Below, one piece after another: positions 10,197 to 23,137 of a stretch of 64,000 bases of DNA. The number at the start of each line of letters is the position of its first letter. Position 1 is the stretch's first letter. The translations under genes were made by a program, and so were the position numbers. Location: NCBI GenBank assembly GCA_002104935.1, contig MCGT01000012.1, forward strand, positions 682,001 to 746,000. Reading direction: 5' to 3'. A model generated the notes under the pieces. It saw nothing but the letters and a program-made list of their open reading frames with translations, made no database searches and was not told the origin of the DNA. This DNA is from Hesseltinella vesiculosa. Lineage: Eukaryota; Mucoromycota; Mucoromycetes; Mucorales; Cunninghamellaceae.

Positions 10197-13100
10197 TTAT
10201 TTCCATTCGTCATCATCGTCCTCGTCCTCGTCGTAATGTTGCTGTCGTCTAGCGCGGATCTACAAAAAACTGGGTTGAGACAACAGTCTTGTCGGCAAGA
10301 ATTGGAATGATAAAGAAGATGGAGGCTTACAGCGTCAGCAAGAGAACTTGCTTGGGTGGAAGGGGCAGCACTGACAGCACTGGCTGGACGGGAGCTTGTG
10401 GGAATGGTTGGCTTAGGCTGCATGGAGCCGGGGCGTCTAGCAGGTGGAGGTGGACGGCCAGCAGGGCGTGGTGGTGTGAATTCTTGCAAATAATTACTAG
10501 GCACCCAGCCTTCTTTGCCTTGATACTTGGCAAGCCACCAACCTGGGTTTTAAAAAAAAAGAGAACGAGTCCGTTAGAATGATTGCCGGTCCAAATGCAC
10601 ATTTTGCATGTTTAGGACTTACCGTTTTCATCCTTTTCAACTATTTCCAGCACAGCGTCTTTTTCAAAGGCAATTTCACCTTGTTCAGCCGATTGGAAAG
10701 GATAGAGAGCTTTGTATTGGGGTTTGCCGGGCTTGGCGGCAGGAGGTGGCGGTGGAGGGGGAGGGGCTCTTCGAGGTAGACTGTTCGAGGCAGCAGGCGC
10801 AGCAGCTCGGCCAGGAGGTGACACGACAGATGCACGGTTGGCTTGGCTGACAGGGGCTTGCGGAGTGGGTTTGTTAGCGCCAATGACGGGAGGACGGATA
10901 CCGCTGGAAGCAGGAGGACGAATGCTGCCAGGTTGAGGCTTTGGGGGTACAGGTCGCGAGCTATTGATGGCAGGGGGTGGGGTAGGTCGGCCACCGACGG
11001 CTGGAGGGCGGATGCCACTGCTCGGCATTGGTCGGTTGGCGCTTGGCAATGGTGGGGTGGGTCGTTGCGAGGATGGTAAAGGTGCGACCGAACGTTGTGC
11101 CGGCTGACGTCGTTGTGCTGATGACCTGGAGGAAATCAGACCTGCCGATTCTAAAAGGCACCGGAAAAAAAAAGTGAGCTGACGGAGGTAGATGCAGATT
11201 CCTTTCTAGAGCTTACCACTGGTGGCGGGTTCACCGGTAGGGACACGCACAACGTGGCTTTTGTACACATCGTCGCGCTTGACGGTTTCGTCTCGGGTGA
11301 ATTGCATGGTGACAGGCTTGCCGCCCTTTTTGGCATATTGGATCTGTGGCTGAACGTTGAGACTGATCTGACCGTTGGAGGCTTCGGCAAGGTGGGTGGC
11401 AATTTCGGTCTTGAACACGCAGTTGATCAAGACGTCGCCTTCAGGAGAGCTGTTCAGATGAAGCACAATCCAGTCGTCACGCAATGTTGACATGCTCAGG
11501 CTTTGGATATTGCTAAAGGGAATCACCTTTTCATCCATCATTTGGAGCGTGCCTCCGGACTTGGTAGTCAGTAAGATATGCACATTTCGATTCGTCTACA
11601 AGTATCCAAGAAAATGGGGATTAGTTTGCGATCCTTTCTAAATAAATAAGAGCTTACGATCACCAAGGTTCGTGGGCTGGGCACACTGGATCGCATGGCT
11701 CGAGGGACAAGCATGGAACAACGCATGCTAAAGACCACTTCCTCGGCTCCTAGCAATGAAATGAAAGAGAGTGAGGGACCCAGTAAAGAAAGCATTGTTA
11801 AACTTCCATTGTTCACTTACCCTGGAGATTCATGGTGTTGCGGATCATGGCACCTACGCCACTGCCGTTGCGGACATCCAGATAATCACCAGCAAAGCGA
11901 CGTTGACTGACCAAGGAGAAGCGACGGCGCTCCTTGCGATGGCCCAGCAGTTGATTACCAGCATCACGAAGCTGAAGGTGCTTGATACCATGCTTGTTCA
12001 GACGCCAGAATCGTTGGATACGTGTCGCCATGTTGTGCCAGTATTTGTCGCGCAGGTCTTCCAACGCAAAAATCTAACATTTAAAAAGGCAAAAGACTTA
12101 GCGCTTGGCCGATTCCTGACGGTCATTTCTCTTGCACTTACCGTTTCAGGACGGCGAATAAAGACCTTGGTGGTACCTAATTGCCATTCATCCGAGCCAA
12201 TGTTATTGTGCTTTAAAATTTCTAAACAGCCGCTTTGAGAATCGCCATGCCAGATGTAATCGCCAGCATATCCTGTTGAAGGACATAACAGATAGAACCG
12301 CTCCACAAACTTTTCAAAAGTCTGTAAAAAAAAAAACATCAGGGTGTCAGTATTCATCTCGCTTTTAAACTTCAACCAAAAAAAGGAGGGAAGGCTTACG
12401 GTACGATAGGCAAAACCGGCACGACGGACACGGATGTTTTCACAGAGACCAAGGTATTGGATTTGGTGGAGGACTCGTTTTTGGTCGTACTCTTTGGAGC
12501 TCTTGTTGTCGTTGGGTTTGATTGTGCGGACGTAGCTGGGATGACATTGCATGAGTTTGGTGACCAGAGCGTTGCAGGAAGCTTTGATCTTGTCGCTGGC
12601 GGTGGGTGGGCGTTTCTTGGAGTTGGGGTCAATGCGCTCGGAGAACAGCTCCTGCGAGATAAAACTGTCTCGGGACGACGCCGCCAGATCGAGCAAGTCC
12701 TTGAGCAGCGAATCCTTGTTCTTGTCGGTCAAGCCCTCGACGTTGTACATGACATCACCTGCATAGTGACGGATCAGGAATTTGTTGCCACGCGATTCAA
12801 AGTGCTGGTTGTTGGCAAGGAAGCCTAGTCGCTGCACAAACGAGTTGTCGGCGGCAGAGGGGTCGGCATGGGCTGTGGCACAGGCGTCATTGAGGGCAGC
12901 GAAGATGCCAGGTGGGCGTTTTTCTTCGATCAGGTCACACACGACCTTGTTGTTGAAAAACTTGATGGGGGTCCATTCGATCCGTTCACTGACGTATTCC
13001 TCCTGTTCTGCCTTGAGGGTCAATTCGATGAAGATTTGCTGTAGCTTTTCGTTGACATAGTTGATGCACAGCTGCTCGAAGCTGTTGTCGTCAAAAATTT

Positions 13101-14879
13101 CAAAGCCGTAGATATCCAGCACCCCGATCAGCGTGGTGACTTGGCCATGGAACTGCAGTGATACATTGATGCGCGCGACAATCCATTCAAACAGGCGCTC
13201 ATAAATCGATTTGCTCAAAGCATCACGCACTGCTTGGGCTTGCGTCACATTCAGCGGCACTTCATACACGCTCCCTACATTTGAAGGAAATAGTGAGTGA
13301 CGGGGTCAGGCAGACAGGCAGGGATAGTTCCTTGCCTCGGCGGCCGCCACGTTGCGTTTCCATCACACGGTTTGTAAGTGCTTTGTCCAATGCTTCGGCT
13401 TCCACTTCCAAGAGATAGGCTATGAAATGGACGACTACCATTTTTTTTTTAAAAAAAGGTGAGAATTGATAAAGCATTGGAAGCCAGGCGGTTACCATCG
13501 GGATCACTAATAGCTGCATTGCCATCGCCGTTTTCGACAAAGACAACGTTGCCCAACCAGAGAATGATAGCAAGCATTTTGAAGATGGCATCCTGTTCGC
13601 TCTGCTGCAGGCCAATGGTTTGCATGGATTGCTATGTAGAAGAGAGGGAGATGAGATGTCATAGGATGTAATGCAGAGGGACCTACGACAGTTTGCTGGA
13701 AATCTTGCACGTCATCAATACCATCGACGTCCAAACACTTGCTCTGACTGGTGTATAAGTAGCTTTCGGGGCCTTGCAACCCAAATTGCTCTAGGAGGGA
13801 AAGGAAGGATGAGAGGCAGTTTTTTTTTTTTTTTTTTCTTTGGGTACCTTTGTAGTTTGCAGGGGCAGCCTTGGTCAGTTGGTAAAAGATATGGAAGTTA
13901 CGTTCGTTCTCGATTTGGCCGACCACGCGGTTCTTTTCCAGCAAGTAATTTGTGATAATAGCACCGATAGGTTCACCTTGAGGATTGAATTGGATTTCCA
14001 GGTACTTGCCCTACGGGGAGAGTATAAGAAATGGTGAGACAAAGACCTTTCCCACGTATCTCTTTGGTGAAATTACATGCCGACTCGAGTTGTTGTTCCG
14101 TAGGGTTTTCGCACAACCAAAACTTTCCAGGAGCGGATTCGTGGCAAGGACCATGTCTTTTGTATTTTGGATGGCTGAATCTCGTCCACCGCCAGAGACG
14201 GCCGCGATATATTGCATAATGCGCTTCGCAGCTTCGGTTTTCCCAGCCCCTGATTCACCGCTGCCATTGAAAAGTAGAGGGAGGGTCAGTGGATGGTAAA
14301 ATGGACCACGGGGGAGACTTACCTAATAATAATACATTGGTTTTCATTGTAACCTTTCATGTGATGGTAGGCAGCTTCAGCAATCGCAAAGACATGAGGA
14401 GGCATCTATGAAAAATAAAATAAAACAAACAAAAAAGAAAGAAAGAGAAGGCCGTTGAGTTTCTTTCGTTTTGAGAAGAAGAAAGGCGACATGGTACCTC
14501 TAGCAGGTTTTTTCCTTGGTAGCTCGTCAGGACATCTTCAGTGTAGATGCCCAAGTCTCTAAAAGGATTGACACTAATCAAGACATGGCCGATATATGTC
14601 TAATAAGAAAGCGTGAGCATGGCAATGGATGGGCAGGAAAGGGCACTTGCATAGATGTCACCATTTTGCCAACGTTTTTGCAGGTTGTCGTTGATGGCTT
14701 CGTTGGTGATTTTTGTCAGCAAGGTCATGTCTGACACCCCGACTTGCTTCTTCTTGGCGGTTTCTTTCCAATCGGCACGAGCGGGTCGATTAGCCTTGAT
14801 GGCCTTTTTCCCGAATTTCTAAATAAATACAAGCAAACGATGAGATACATGGGATGTCTACCGCTTGGGGTACCTTCAT
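10197..14879 (-). CDS. MYO1: Class I myosin (Myo5/MyoA type) with SH3 and acidic tail
   Basis: Actin-based motor for endocytosis and cortical actin nucleation. Seventeen exons (14879-14874, 14818-14651, 14599-14498, 14405-14323, 14260-14077, 14010-13848, 13790-13687, 13631-13496, 13434-13336, 13274-12400, 12321-12142, 12073-11821, 11749-11658, 11595-11217, 11150-10623, 10542-10331, 10259-10197) encode 1208 aa, the usual fungal length. Visible parts in order: basic N terminus, P-loop GESGAGKT (about 121-128), switch I NNNSSRHGK, a TEDS-site serine in RGGRRGSVYEV (about 350), IQ motif around [10 protein letters not shown] (about 715), lipid-binding TH1, Pro-rich TH2, SH3 (ALYPF...GWVPSNYL, about 1080-1137) and a C-terminal acidic DDDDEW Arp2/3-binding motif. 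Introns 2 and 9 have GC donors. The first intron follows codon 2. It is divergent from H2A.Z across 280 bp. Confidence 0.97.
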
Positions 14880-15159
14880 AGGAGTGAGATTAGAGTATAT
14901 AGAAAAAAAAAAAAGAGGGAAAAAAAGCGAAAAGGTGGAAAAAAGAACAAATTTCAATAAGGAAATTGATTGCGGTGTTTGAACTAGGAGTTCTCAGGCT
15001 TGTTTTCATGTTTTTCCTTCTGGACGACGCGCTTGCTCTTATTTTTCCTCTTCTTTTCACTTTTTTCGTCCCACTCCATTGGTTTTTTTTAAATAAAAAT
15101 CTAGTCACTTCCTCGTTTCTCCATCCAGCAATCCCTTTGAATACGATATAAAGAATACC

Positions 15160-15790
15160 ATGGTAAGGTCCATTTTGAAATGAAAAGAAAGGACGAGAAA
15201 AAAAACAAAAGCTTAACCTCGCTGATTCACTGTCTTGTTTATTGTTTATTATTTGATGATGATGATTCTAGAGTGATAGTGCTGCTGATAAAAAGACACA
15301 ACCTGCCGTTTCTCAATCTGCTCGTTCTGGTCTTCAAGTAAGAATAAGGAATGATGAGAAAAGATACCCAGCTGACTGGTTTTTGTATGATGTTGTGATG
15401 ATAGTTCCCTGTAGGCCGTATCCATCGCTACTTGAAGGCACGAGGCCGATCTCATGCTCGTGTGAGTGCCAAAGCTGCTGTATATACCGCCGCCATTCTT
15501 GAATATTTGACCGCGGAAGTATTGGAATTGGCAGGCAACGCCACCAAGGACTTGCGAGTCAAGCGTATCACTCCTCGCCACTTGCAACTAGCCATTCGGT
15601 AAATAATCAAAGAAGGATTATTTAAATGCCTAATCGCCTCCCTCTTTTTTCTTTTACTTTTTTTTCTCTTAGTGGGGACGAAGAATTGGATGCGCTTATC
15701 CAGGCGACTATCGCTGGTGGTGGTGTGTTGCCTCATATTCACAAGTCTCTGATTGGCAACTCTAAAATGTTCAAGCAGAAAACTGTATAA
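15160..15790 (+). CDS. HTZ1: Histone variant H2A.Z
   Basis: Four exons (15160-15162, 15272-15337, 15405-15598, 15673-15790) give 126 aa. The core reads [13 protein letters not shown], then [25 protein letters not shown] and [18 protein letters not shown] with IHKSLIG at the C terminus. GDEELD, the ATIAGGGV segment and the absence of an H2A-type SQ or KKTE tail mark H2A.Z rather than canonical H2A. It replaces H2A in promoter-proximal nucleosomes. The first exon is only the ATG, placed directly before a GTAAGG donor; this start is inferred because no other in-frame ATG with a good acceptor is available. The N-terminal tail ([12 protein letters not shown]) is short and unusual. Confidence 0.93.
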
Positions 15791-16001
15791 GTTCCCTTTT
15801 TGTTCCTGTCAACCTGCCCGTCTCCCCTTCCAACACTTGATATTCTCATTCTCACTCACTCTTGTACCCTCCCTATCTGACCAAAAAGACAAAAAAAAAT
15901 AAAATAAAAAAAACCCAGTGAAAAGCAGTCGTTGCTTCAAAAAAAAAAAAAATGCGCCTCTTGCCTCTTTTTCTTTCATACTCTTTTTTTTTTTTCAAAT
16001 C

Positions 16002-18379
16002 ATGGAAATCTTGAAAGGACAATTCGAAGAGTCTCTTAGTCATATCTGTAATACCATTGCCCAGGCCGATTTCATTTCCATTGATGCTGAATTTTCTGGT
16101 AAGAAAAGAGATCCTCGTCACAATGACACGTTGGCTAACTTTTAACCAGGTCTGTCGTTGCCAAATGCTATGACCAAGGCCCAGGATGATTTGCAAATTC
16201 GATACGAGAAAATGAGTCGATCCGTCGAAGCTTATTCGATTGTCCAGTTTGGTGTGTGTGCCTTTAGGAAGACCGCCAAGGGCTTCGTAGCCAGTCCTTA
16301 TAACTTTTATATTTTCGGCAACGATACCGACACCATTCGCAGTAATCGCCAATTCACCAGCAGCGCCAGCAGCCTCGCTTTCCTACGAGAAAACCGCTTT
16401 GATTTTAACAAGCTCATTGACCATGGTATCCCTTTCTACAACTTTGCCGAAGAAGCTGCCTCCCATTCAAACGCTGGTGGCACGCAAATGGGCCGCAAAC
16501 CTTTTGACTGTAATTTTTTTTCTGCAGGGTGAAGTGCGGTTAGGTTAACTTTCATTTCTTGCAGTTGGTAGGTTGAACAAATCGATGCGCACGTTTTTGG
16601 AAAACACCCGCGCACAAATCACCAATTGGTTACAAAATGAGGGCGCCAAACCTTTGGTGGTCTCTTGCAATAGCGCTACCCAACGTCGTGTTTTATACCA
16701 AGAAATCCAGGACCCGTAAGTGACGTTCGCCGCGTGCCCAGCCTGCGCTCACTCTTTTTTTTTTTTTTTTTTTTTGGATCCGTGGCAGCCGTTACAATGG
16801 TTTTCTGCAAGCACAATCACGTGACACGAAAAACATAGAAATCAAAAAGATCCAAGCTGAAGACCGTTTAAAATCTGGAGATCATGTAAGGTTGCCCGCG
16901 CTTGCTGTGGGCTTATCCTAACCACTCTTTGTCGTCATAGAGCCCGGCTCTTAATTTCCGACATGTCATTGAAGCGATGAAAAATGCCAAATGCCCCGTA
17001 GTGATTCACAATGGCCTGTTTGATGTAATGCACACCGTGGACCAATTTTGGCACAACCTCCCTGAAGGCATCTCTGATTTCAAAAAGATGGTCTTGGGCA
17101 TGTGGCACCAGTAGGTCTTGTCACATTTCTTCCACCCTTCTCCAACACGCCTTTCTCTTTCCATTTTAGGACCGTCGATACAAAATACATGGCTGAGTTC
17201 CACCCATTGCTTCGAGTAAGAGAGAAGCTTCCTTTTTTTATCTTTATTGATGGTTCTGCCCATTCTAGTCTTGCTTCAATACCTCGGTGCTGGGAACCCT
17301 GTACATCACGGTGGAAGCTGAACTGCGCGGCCAGGGCCATACCATCCGTACGTCACTGTCGAAACGCGACCTACTTTCAAAGCGCGATACTCACTGTCTA
17401 CTGTGTTTATATCAGGGATGGCCAAAGGGTTTGATCGTTACAAGGACAATCTTGAATCACAGCACGAGGCGGGCTACGACGCCTACATGACAGGCGTGGT
17501 TTATCTCGGATTCATCTATTACATCAAGGAACGCCAAGGCAAGAATTGCGATGGAGAGGTCGATAGTGTGCTCACCCTGAAATTCTTAGAAGAAGCGAAG
17601 AAACGTGGAGAAGCGGAAGCCATCGAGGACGACAATGAGGATGATCTGTTCACTTCCAAATCATTGACACCTTATTACAACAAGATCTATGTTATGCGCT
17701 CTGATATGCCTTACCTGGATCTGGAAAAGAGTGAAACGCTTGGTAAGATTGGAGCAACGGCCGCCTCTCGATCCTTACTATCGTTTTTCTTTTTTGACAA
17801 GCTGGCAATATCCAACGCAACCGTTTCTACTTGCGTTCTATCCCCACCGGCATGTCCTATAGTTCATTGGAACGTCTCTATCCTGAACTGCTGCCTTTCA
17901 ACGCCTCCTGGGTGAACGAAAAGGAGGCCTGGATCACACTACGCAACCATGAAAAGATCGAGCTCGTCAAACTAGGCATGCTTGGTCGTGAACGTGTGCG
18001 GCCATTCCTAAAGGATGGGCCTCGGTGCATCGAAGGTGAGGCCTTCTCGATCCGATCGGACGCCGGTTCCATGGAGTTGTTGACGGGTGAGCAATGGGAA
18101 CAGCTCAAGGTACAGGAGGAAAACATCAAAGAACTCGCCATGAAGAACAGCGAAGCCCCGAATGTCAACGCCAGCGACGAAGGCTCACCCGAACCTTCCA
18201 TGGGCCCTGAACCCAATGCATCCCAGGTGCCCAGAAACACTGCTCTTCCTCTTGTGGACCAGGCCATCCCGAATGGCGCCTCAGACTTTGGTGACATCGA
18301 TCTTCTTCCAACAAGCCTGACGGGTACGAAACGCAAAACCGACGAAGACGGACCCGATAACAAAAAACCCAAGCATTGA
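16002..18379 (+). CDS. PARN: Poly(A)-specific ribonuclease PARN (CAF1/DEDDh family)
   Basis: 3' exonuclease that removes poly(A) tails from mRNAs and small structured RNAs. Nine exons (16002-16098, 16150-16509, 16565-16715, 16789-16885, 16941-17110, 17170-17215, 17269-17347, 17416-17742, 17802-18379) encode 634 aa, close to human PARN. All DEDDh residues are visible: D28 and E30 in SIDAEFSG, the Asp of HNGLFDVMHTV, and His plus Asp in HEAGYDAY. SSLAFLRENRFDFNKL and GIPFYNFAEE match the family. The C-terminal tail from about residue 530 is acidic and low in complexity and ends in a basic KRKTDEDGPDNKKPKH, a likely nuclear signal. It is in tandem 211 bp after H2A.Z. Animals and plants have PARN and budding yeast lacks it, so its presence suits an early-diverging fungus. 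Confidence 0.95.
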
Positions 18380-18582
18380 TTCAGCATGTTCCATGGAAAA
18401 TAATAAAAAACGGATCCATCTCTCCCAGACTGCGATGACAAATGCCTATTTGTTTCATTGGCTTGGAAAACCATGCGGGTCAAAAAAATAAAAAATAAAA
18501 AAAAAAGGGGGGGGGATGCTCTATCTACAATAAGAAAATATTAAAAAAGGAAATGGATCTAAAGGACGTCGTTGGTGGGGAA

Positions 18583-20147
18583 TCAAGGTTTAGGCAAGAG
18601 CAGAGATTTTTCGTGGGCAGATTGCTTGGAGGCATGAGAGGCATTGTCGGTGCTGCTGGAGGGAGTGATGGTACCGTAGGTTTGGCGCTCAAGGGGCTGG
18701 TCATTGCCATCGGTGACAGCTGCGTAATGGGTTGGCTCGGTTGGTATCACTGTTTCTTCTTGGCCATGGGTCAAGCGGCGCCAGGTGCCTGCTCGCCACG
18801 ATAGTATCAGCACGCCAGCCACGGTGATTGTGACACCAACCATCACCAACACCAGCTGCCACCAGAACAAGCGGTTCCATTGGTCATAATACACCAGCCC
18901 ATTAAAGAGGCAGGAAACGTTGAAAGCACAAAACGACAATGGGATCATCACCACGGTGTCGCAAAGCTGCAAACCCTTGTTTAAATAATAAAGCTACCAA
19001 AGACAAAAAGAAATTAGAGTAAAGCACAACGTTGGGTTTGCGCGTACCTGTAAAATGGCGGTGATGATCATCATGGCCAAAATGATCCAAGTTAGGGCAT
19101 ATTGCAATTGATTGAGCTTGAAAACGACAGTCAAGATGATCAACTCGATGCCACTTTTGGCAAATAACATGCTTTGGCTGCTGATGTTGCCTGCAATCAC
19201 ACCAAAACTATAAAAAAATTTCAGAGTGAGACCAAGCACAAACAAGAGTGGGGGGGGGAGAGAGATTTTTTGTTTACCTAATGCCAATACACATTTTGAA
19301 ATCACCGGGCTCAATCCAACCATTGAAGAGCTTGCGTTGGAAATTATCCCGCTCCAGGCGCTGATAGAGCGACTGTGCCACGTGAGAAAGCAGGATGGAG
19401 GTCACGATAAAGGTTTCCAAAACACTAAAGTAGGCGATGAAGGCTGGGCGTTTGTAAAGGCGGATAAGGTCATCAATATCATGGTCAGGTTCTGGAATCA
19501 CCCCGAATAATCCCACAAGGAGGGCCCCAATCACTATCAGCAGCGTGCCTGTAAAATAAATAAATAAAAAAAGGGTGAGTTTCCATTCCGTTGGCCAAAG
19601 CATCATTAAAAAAAAAGGGGTGGGGCGTGAGCAGGGTCAGGTGGTTGTTTCACTGTTTTCCATAGGTGCAAATTTAGGCAAGTGATGATGCTCCTATTCT
19701 GACCAAAAAAATCCCTCCTCCCTGTTTTGCCCTACCTAGAACACTTCGCTTGGTAAAAGGGTCATTCAGGACGATGCGAGCTGCAATGGCATTGAACACC
19801 ATCCCCATAGCACCGATGGGAGCAAGGATGACAATGGGGAGATAGCCAATCGAGAATACTGAGCCAATGATGTTGGCTGTCAAATAGGTAGCAAAGCCAG
19901 TAGCCCACATGGGACGTTGCCAAGACGGTTTGCGCAGTTCGGGCGGAAAAGCGTCGTTGAGGATATGGGATTTGCGCTGGAAAGCCATGGCAAAGGCCTG
20001 GATGAGGTTGGTGAACACAGAAACAGTAATGCCGATCCAAAATTCTTTGCCATAGCCGTCGTGGGTGGGTGGGGTTGGGTTCAAGTCCAAGGTTGTCAAG
20101 TTTTGGAGCGGAAAGCTGGTGAGAAGCGAAGTGAATGGGGTGCCCAT
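18583..20147 (-). CDS. NIPA-like (DUF803) magnesium transporter family protein
   Basis: Four exons (20147-19736, 19548-19278, 19207-19048, 18993-18583) encode 417 aa. It has repeated hydrophobic segments, among them YLTANIIGSVFSIGYLPIVI followed by LAPIGAMGMVFNAIAARIV. LAPIGA and the spacing of the helices are typical of NIPA/DUF803, EamA-related proteins associated with Mg2+ transport. Compared with animal NIPA it has a longer lumenal linker (after GVIPEPDHDIDDL) and a cytosolic Ser/Thr-rich C-terminal tail. It is convergent with PARN (203 bp) and divergent from GLTP (564 bp). Substrate assignment is by family only. Confidence 0.82.
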
Positions 20148-20711
20148 GTTGTATACAATGCCGTTAAAAAATAATACGAGAGGAATACAAGAGAGAAAGA
20201 AAACGAAGGGAAAGGAAGAATCTATGTTACAATGAAGAAAATGTTGAAAGTAGCCAAGACAAATAGGAAGAAAAGAAAAAGAACAAAAAGCACTGGGTTT
20301 TTTTTCATCCCCGATTTTCTGCCTTTTTTATCGCAATAAATGTGTCCGCCCGGCGAAACTGCTTGCTCAAACAAAAAACCACCATCATGTGACCCATAGC
20401 TTGCCTCCCTTGTGCGTAGAAAAAAGAGACGGTGTATGATTGGCTATTTTGGGTATGCCTCGATCTAGCCTATCCCTTTGTTTCATGCCAAGGCTCTTGT
20501 CTCGAGGCAATGGACCACGTTATTGCTCTTCTTTTTCATCACGTCCACCTGCGGTCATGCTTGAAAAGAGTGGAAAAAAAAAGAAAGTTTGACAAGGCCA
20601 AGAGAGCCAATCAGTCGGGACTCGGTTTTTTTTATTTTTGGCACAAAAACGGCGCCCTTCGAAGAAACGCCCTTTTTTCTTCTTCTTTCATCTCTTTCCA
20701 CTTCGTCCATT
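20148..20711. promoter_or_regulatory. Divergent promoter region NIPA-like / GLTP
   Basis: 564 bp between two start codons in opposite orientation. It has a CCAATCA box (about 20607-20613) about 100 bp upstream of the GLTP ATG and pyrimidine-rich sequence immediately before it. No TATA box is obvious. The role is inferred from position. Confidence 0.45.
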
Positions 20712-21568
20712 ATGTCCTCCTTCTTTGATACTGTTGCTTGCTCTTACACCGACGTTGATACTTCTAACGGTATTGATACCGACAAGTTCCTCCAAGCTAC
20801 CGAAGGCGTCGTCAGTCTGTTTGGTAAAGCCCACTCGAAAAAAAAAGTAGTAACTGAAGATCTCATCCCACATTTTTTGCGGCTGTTAGATGCCCTCGGC
20901 TCCAGTGCCTTTACTGTGGTGCAAAATGACATGAACGGTAACATCAAGGTAAGCTTTGATGGTTTTTTTTTTTTTTTTGTCTCGGCGGCCATGCTCATCA
21001 TGTTCTATTTCCATTGCTTTGACCCTGCAGAAAATCCGTACCCGTTTCCTGTCCAACCCCACTGCCAACAACACTCTGGAAAACTTGGTTGCTAATGAAG
21101 CTCACGAAAAGAAGCGTGTGGCTACTGAAGGCTTATTATGGCTGATCCGTGGTTTGGACTTCACTGCCCAAGCTTTGCGTCGTAGCTTGACAGACGTCTC
21201 TGAAGAACTCAACGTGTCCTTCACCAAGGCCTACGAAGGTATGTTTTTGGAAAAGAAACGAGCAAGAGATTGATGTTTTCTTCTTTTCGGTAGGCACTCT
21301 TCGCAAGTTCCACAGCATCGTTGTCCGCCCTGTGTTCTCTGTAAGTGCAAGGAAGGATTTTAGATGTGGAAGCACTGACGTCACGATGATGCCTTTTTAG
21401 CTGGCTATGAAGGCTTGTCCTTACCGCAAGGATTTCTATGTGAAGATCCATGTCAGCAGTGAAGAAGACGTGGCCAAGATGGGTGCTTGGTTGGGTGCGT
21501 TGGAAGCCATCATCTTGACCATCAACACTTTGTTTGCTACCAAGCCTCAATTGATCAAGGGCATGTAA
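20712..21568 (+). CDS. Glycolipid transfer protein (GLTP)
   Basis: Cytosolic carrier that moves single glycosphingolipids between membranes. Four exons (20712-20948, 21031-21238, 21294-21340, 21401-21568) encode 219 aa, slightly longer than animal GLTP. The sugar headgroup recognition residues can be placed: Asp73, Asn77 and Lys80 in DMNGNIKK with the family's D-x3-N-x2-K spacing, Trp in LLWLIRGLDF, and His in LRKFHSIV. The ATG chosen (MSSFFD) is the first in a pyrimidine-rich leader; an upstream in-frame extension exists but runs through non-conserved sequence. It is followed convergently by GPC1. Confidence 0.93.
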
Positions 21569-21751
21569 AAAAGGATATAAATGAAATAAAAATGGGGCAT
21601 TGGGTGATGTGTATTTTTTTATATATATAATTGGACGGTGCTTTGCATCATGCCTATGTTCTTTTTCTCGATTTGGTTGGCCAGCCTTGGTCACTGTTCC
21701 TTTTTCTTGCTCCGAGATTGCATCCATTTGCAGACAAAATGAAGCTGGCCA

Positions 21752-23137
21752 TCAATCTTGCTTGGAGGACTCCTTGGGGGCTGTCTGTCTTGGTGACACA
21801 GCCTGTTCAATTTCCAATTGGTATCGACGCGAAAACACCTGGGAGAGAAGAAAATGAAGCTGGCGTGCCTACATTGGCTGATTGATGTTACCTCCATGTA
21901 ATAGCAAGAACCATTCCACACGCTGGCGGCAAACATGGCACATAAGAAGATGGTATGAAGAGCAAAGTGCTTGAACATAAAATAGGTGGGGATACAGGTG
22001 AGGATGTTGTAGATGAGCTGGATCAACATGAACATGTAAGCCTTGTATTGGGGACCAAACGTGTAGGCCACGCGCTTCAGCAGGGAGGGTTTCGCTGACT
22101 GGTCATTCAGCAGCCAAGAGTAGGAGGTGACGCGGAGACCCGACTCGACCTTTTCACGGCGACGCACCATGATAAACACGTAATACAACGCCTGCCACAC
22201 CAAGTAGGCACACGTTGAATACACCATGGTTTCCTTGAAGGTCATGTAGACGGGTGCATGTAGGGCGGGGAACCGCTGATCGCGGTAAGCCTGGCCCACA
22301 GCAGTGTCGGGGTGGATTTCAGGCAGCCAACGGATCACGTAGGTCACCAGGGCTGGGAAGATGTGGATAAAGACCGAGGTCACCTTGTCAAGCGAGTGGA
22401 AGACCAACGAGTTGCGCCAGGTGATGATGGCCCAGGCAACAGGCCCACTGGTCAAGGTATAAGTAGCCAAGAACAAGGGGCGAGACGACGGCATCAACCA
22501 CACAAACAGCAGCGTCATCGCATTGACGAAATAACACAAATCAAAAATAAAGTAATGCCACCCACGGTACCTTTTGAAAAAAAAGGGTGAGTCGCTCTTT
22601 CCTCTCTTTTTTTTTCCCCTATTGGCATGACTACCTGTAGATCATCGCGCGCAAGGTCAAGAGATAGGATGACTGCAGGGTATAAAACAATGGCACCCAT
22701 GTTGGTGCCCGGGCCGTCAGAGCTGGGGTGATGCAGGCATTGCCGACACCAACAACAAAAGAGATCTTGTCCCGCAATCGTACCGTTTCGGCATCGCGAT
22801 TCATCCGGGCATTCAGCGATTCATACCTGGCCACCAACTTGCCGCGCAGAGTATCCCGTCGTTGCTCTAGCTTGGTCGTCTGGGCCTTGATACGATCCTT
22901 GGTCTTGGTGGTCCATTCTGAGGATTTCTTTTGAAGATCCCGCCGTTTCTGATTCAGTTGCAAGGTGACCTGATCCAGCGCTGTCGACAGCAGGTCGATC
23001 ATGTCAAAGTCGTTTTCGGAGAGCAGGTGCGTTGTGGCAGTCCATTCGTCAATCGTGTCGAGATCGTTTTGAAACAGAACATCGTCATGATCCAGATCGG
23101 ATGAGCTGCCATTGTCGTAGGCAGCAGTGGTTGTCAT
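21752..23137 (-). CDS. GPC1: Glycerophosphocholine acyltransferase (GPC1, DUF2838)
   Basis: Multi-pass ER protein expected to acylate glycerophosphocholine to lyso-phosphatidylcholine (yeast Gpc1/YGR149W family). Three exons (23137-22635, 22570-21892, 21838-21752) encode 422 aa. The N terminus is acidic, then comes a charged, probably coiled-coil region (QLNQKRRDLQKKSSEWTTK), then a run of membrane helices. Family-typical segments include YRGWHYFIFDLCYFVNA, LVFHSLDKVTSVFIH, HAPVYMTFKETM and SVWNGSCYYMEVFSRRY. A longer upstream in-frame ATG at 23278 would add a hydrophobic stretch; I chose MTTTAAYDNG because conservation begins after it. It is divergent from DGAT2 (739 bp). Confidence 0.9.

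Noticed and set aside
13934..14080. Possible missing micro-exon in the myosin switch I region (expected SSRFGK)
   Set aside because: The simple splice after CAT gives SSRHGK with perfect phase, an acceptable variant in fungal class I myosins, so no micro-exon is needed.
17878..18483. 201-aa open frame antisense to the last PARN exon
   Set aside because: It is the shadow of a GC-richer coding exon; the sense strand has the conserved PARN C-terminal sequence.
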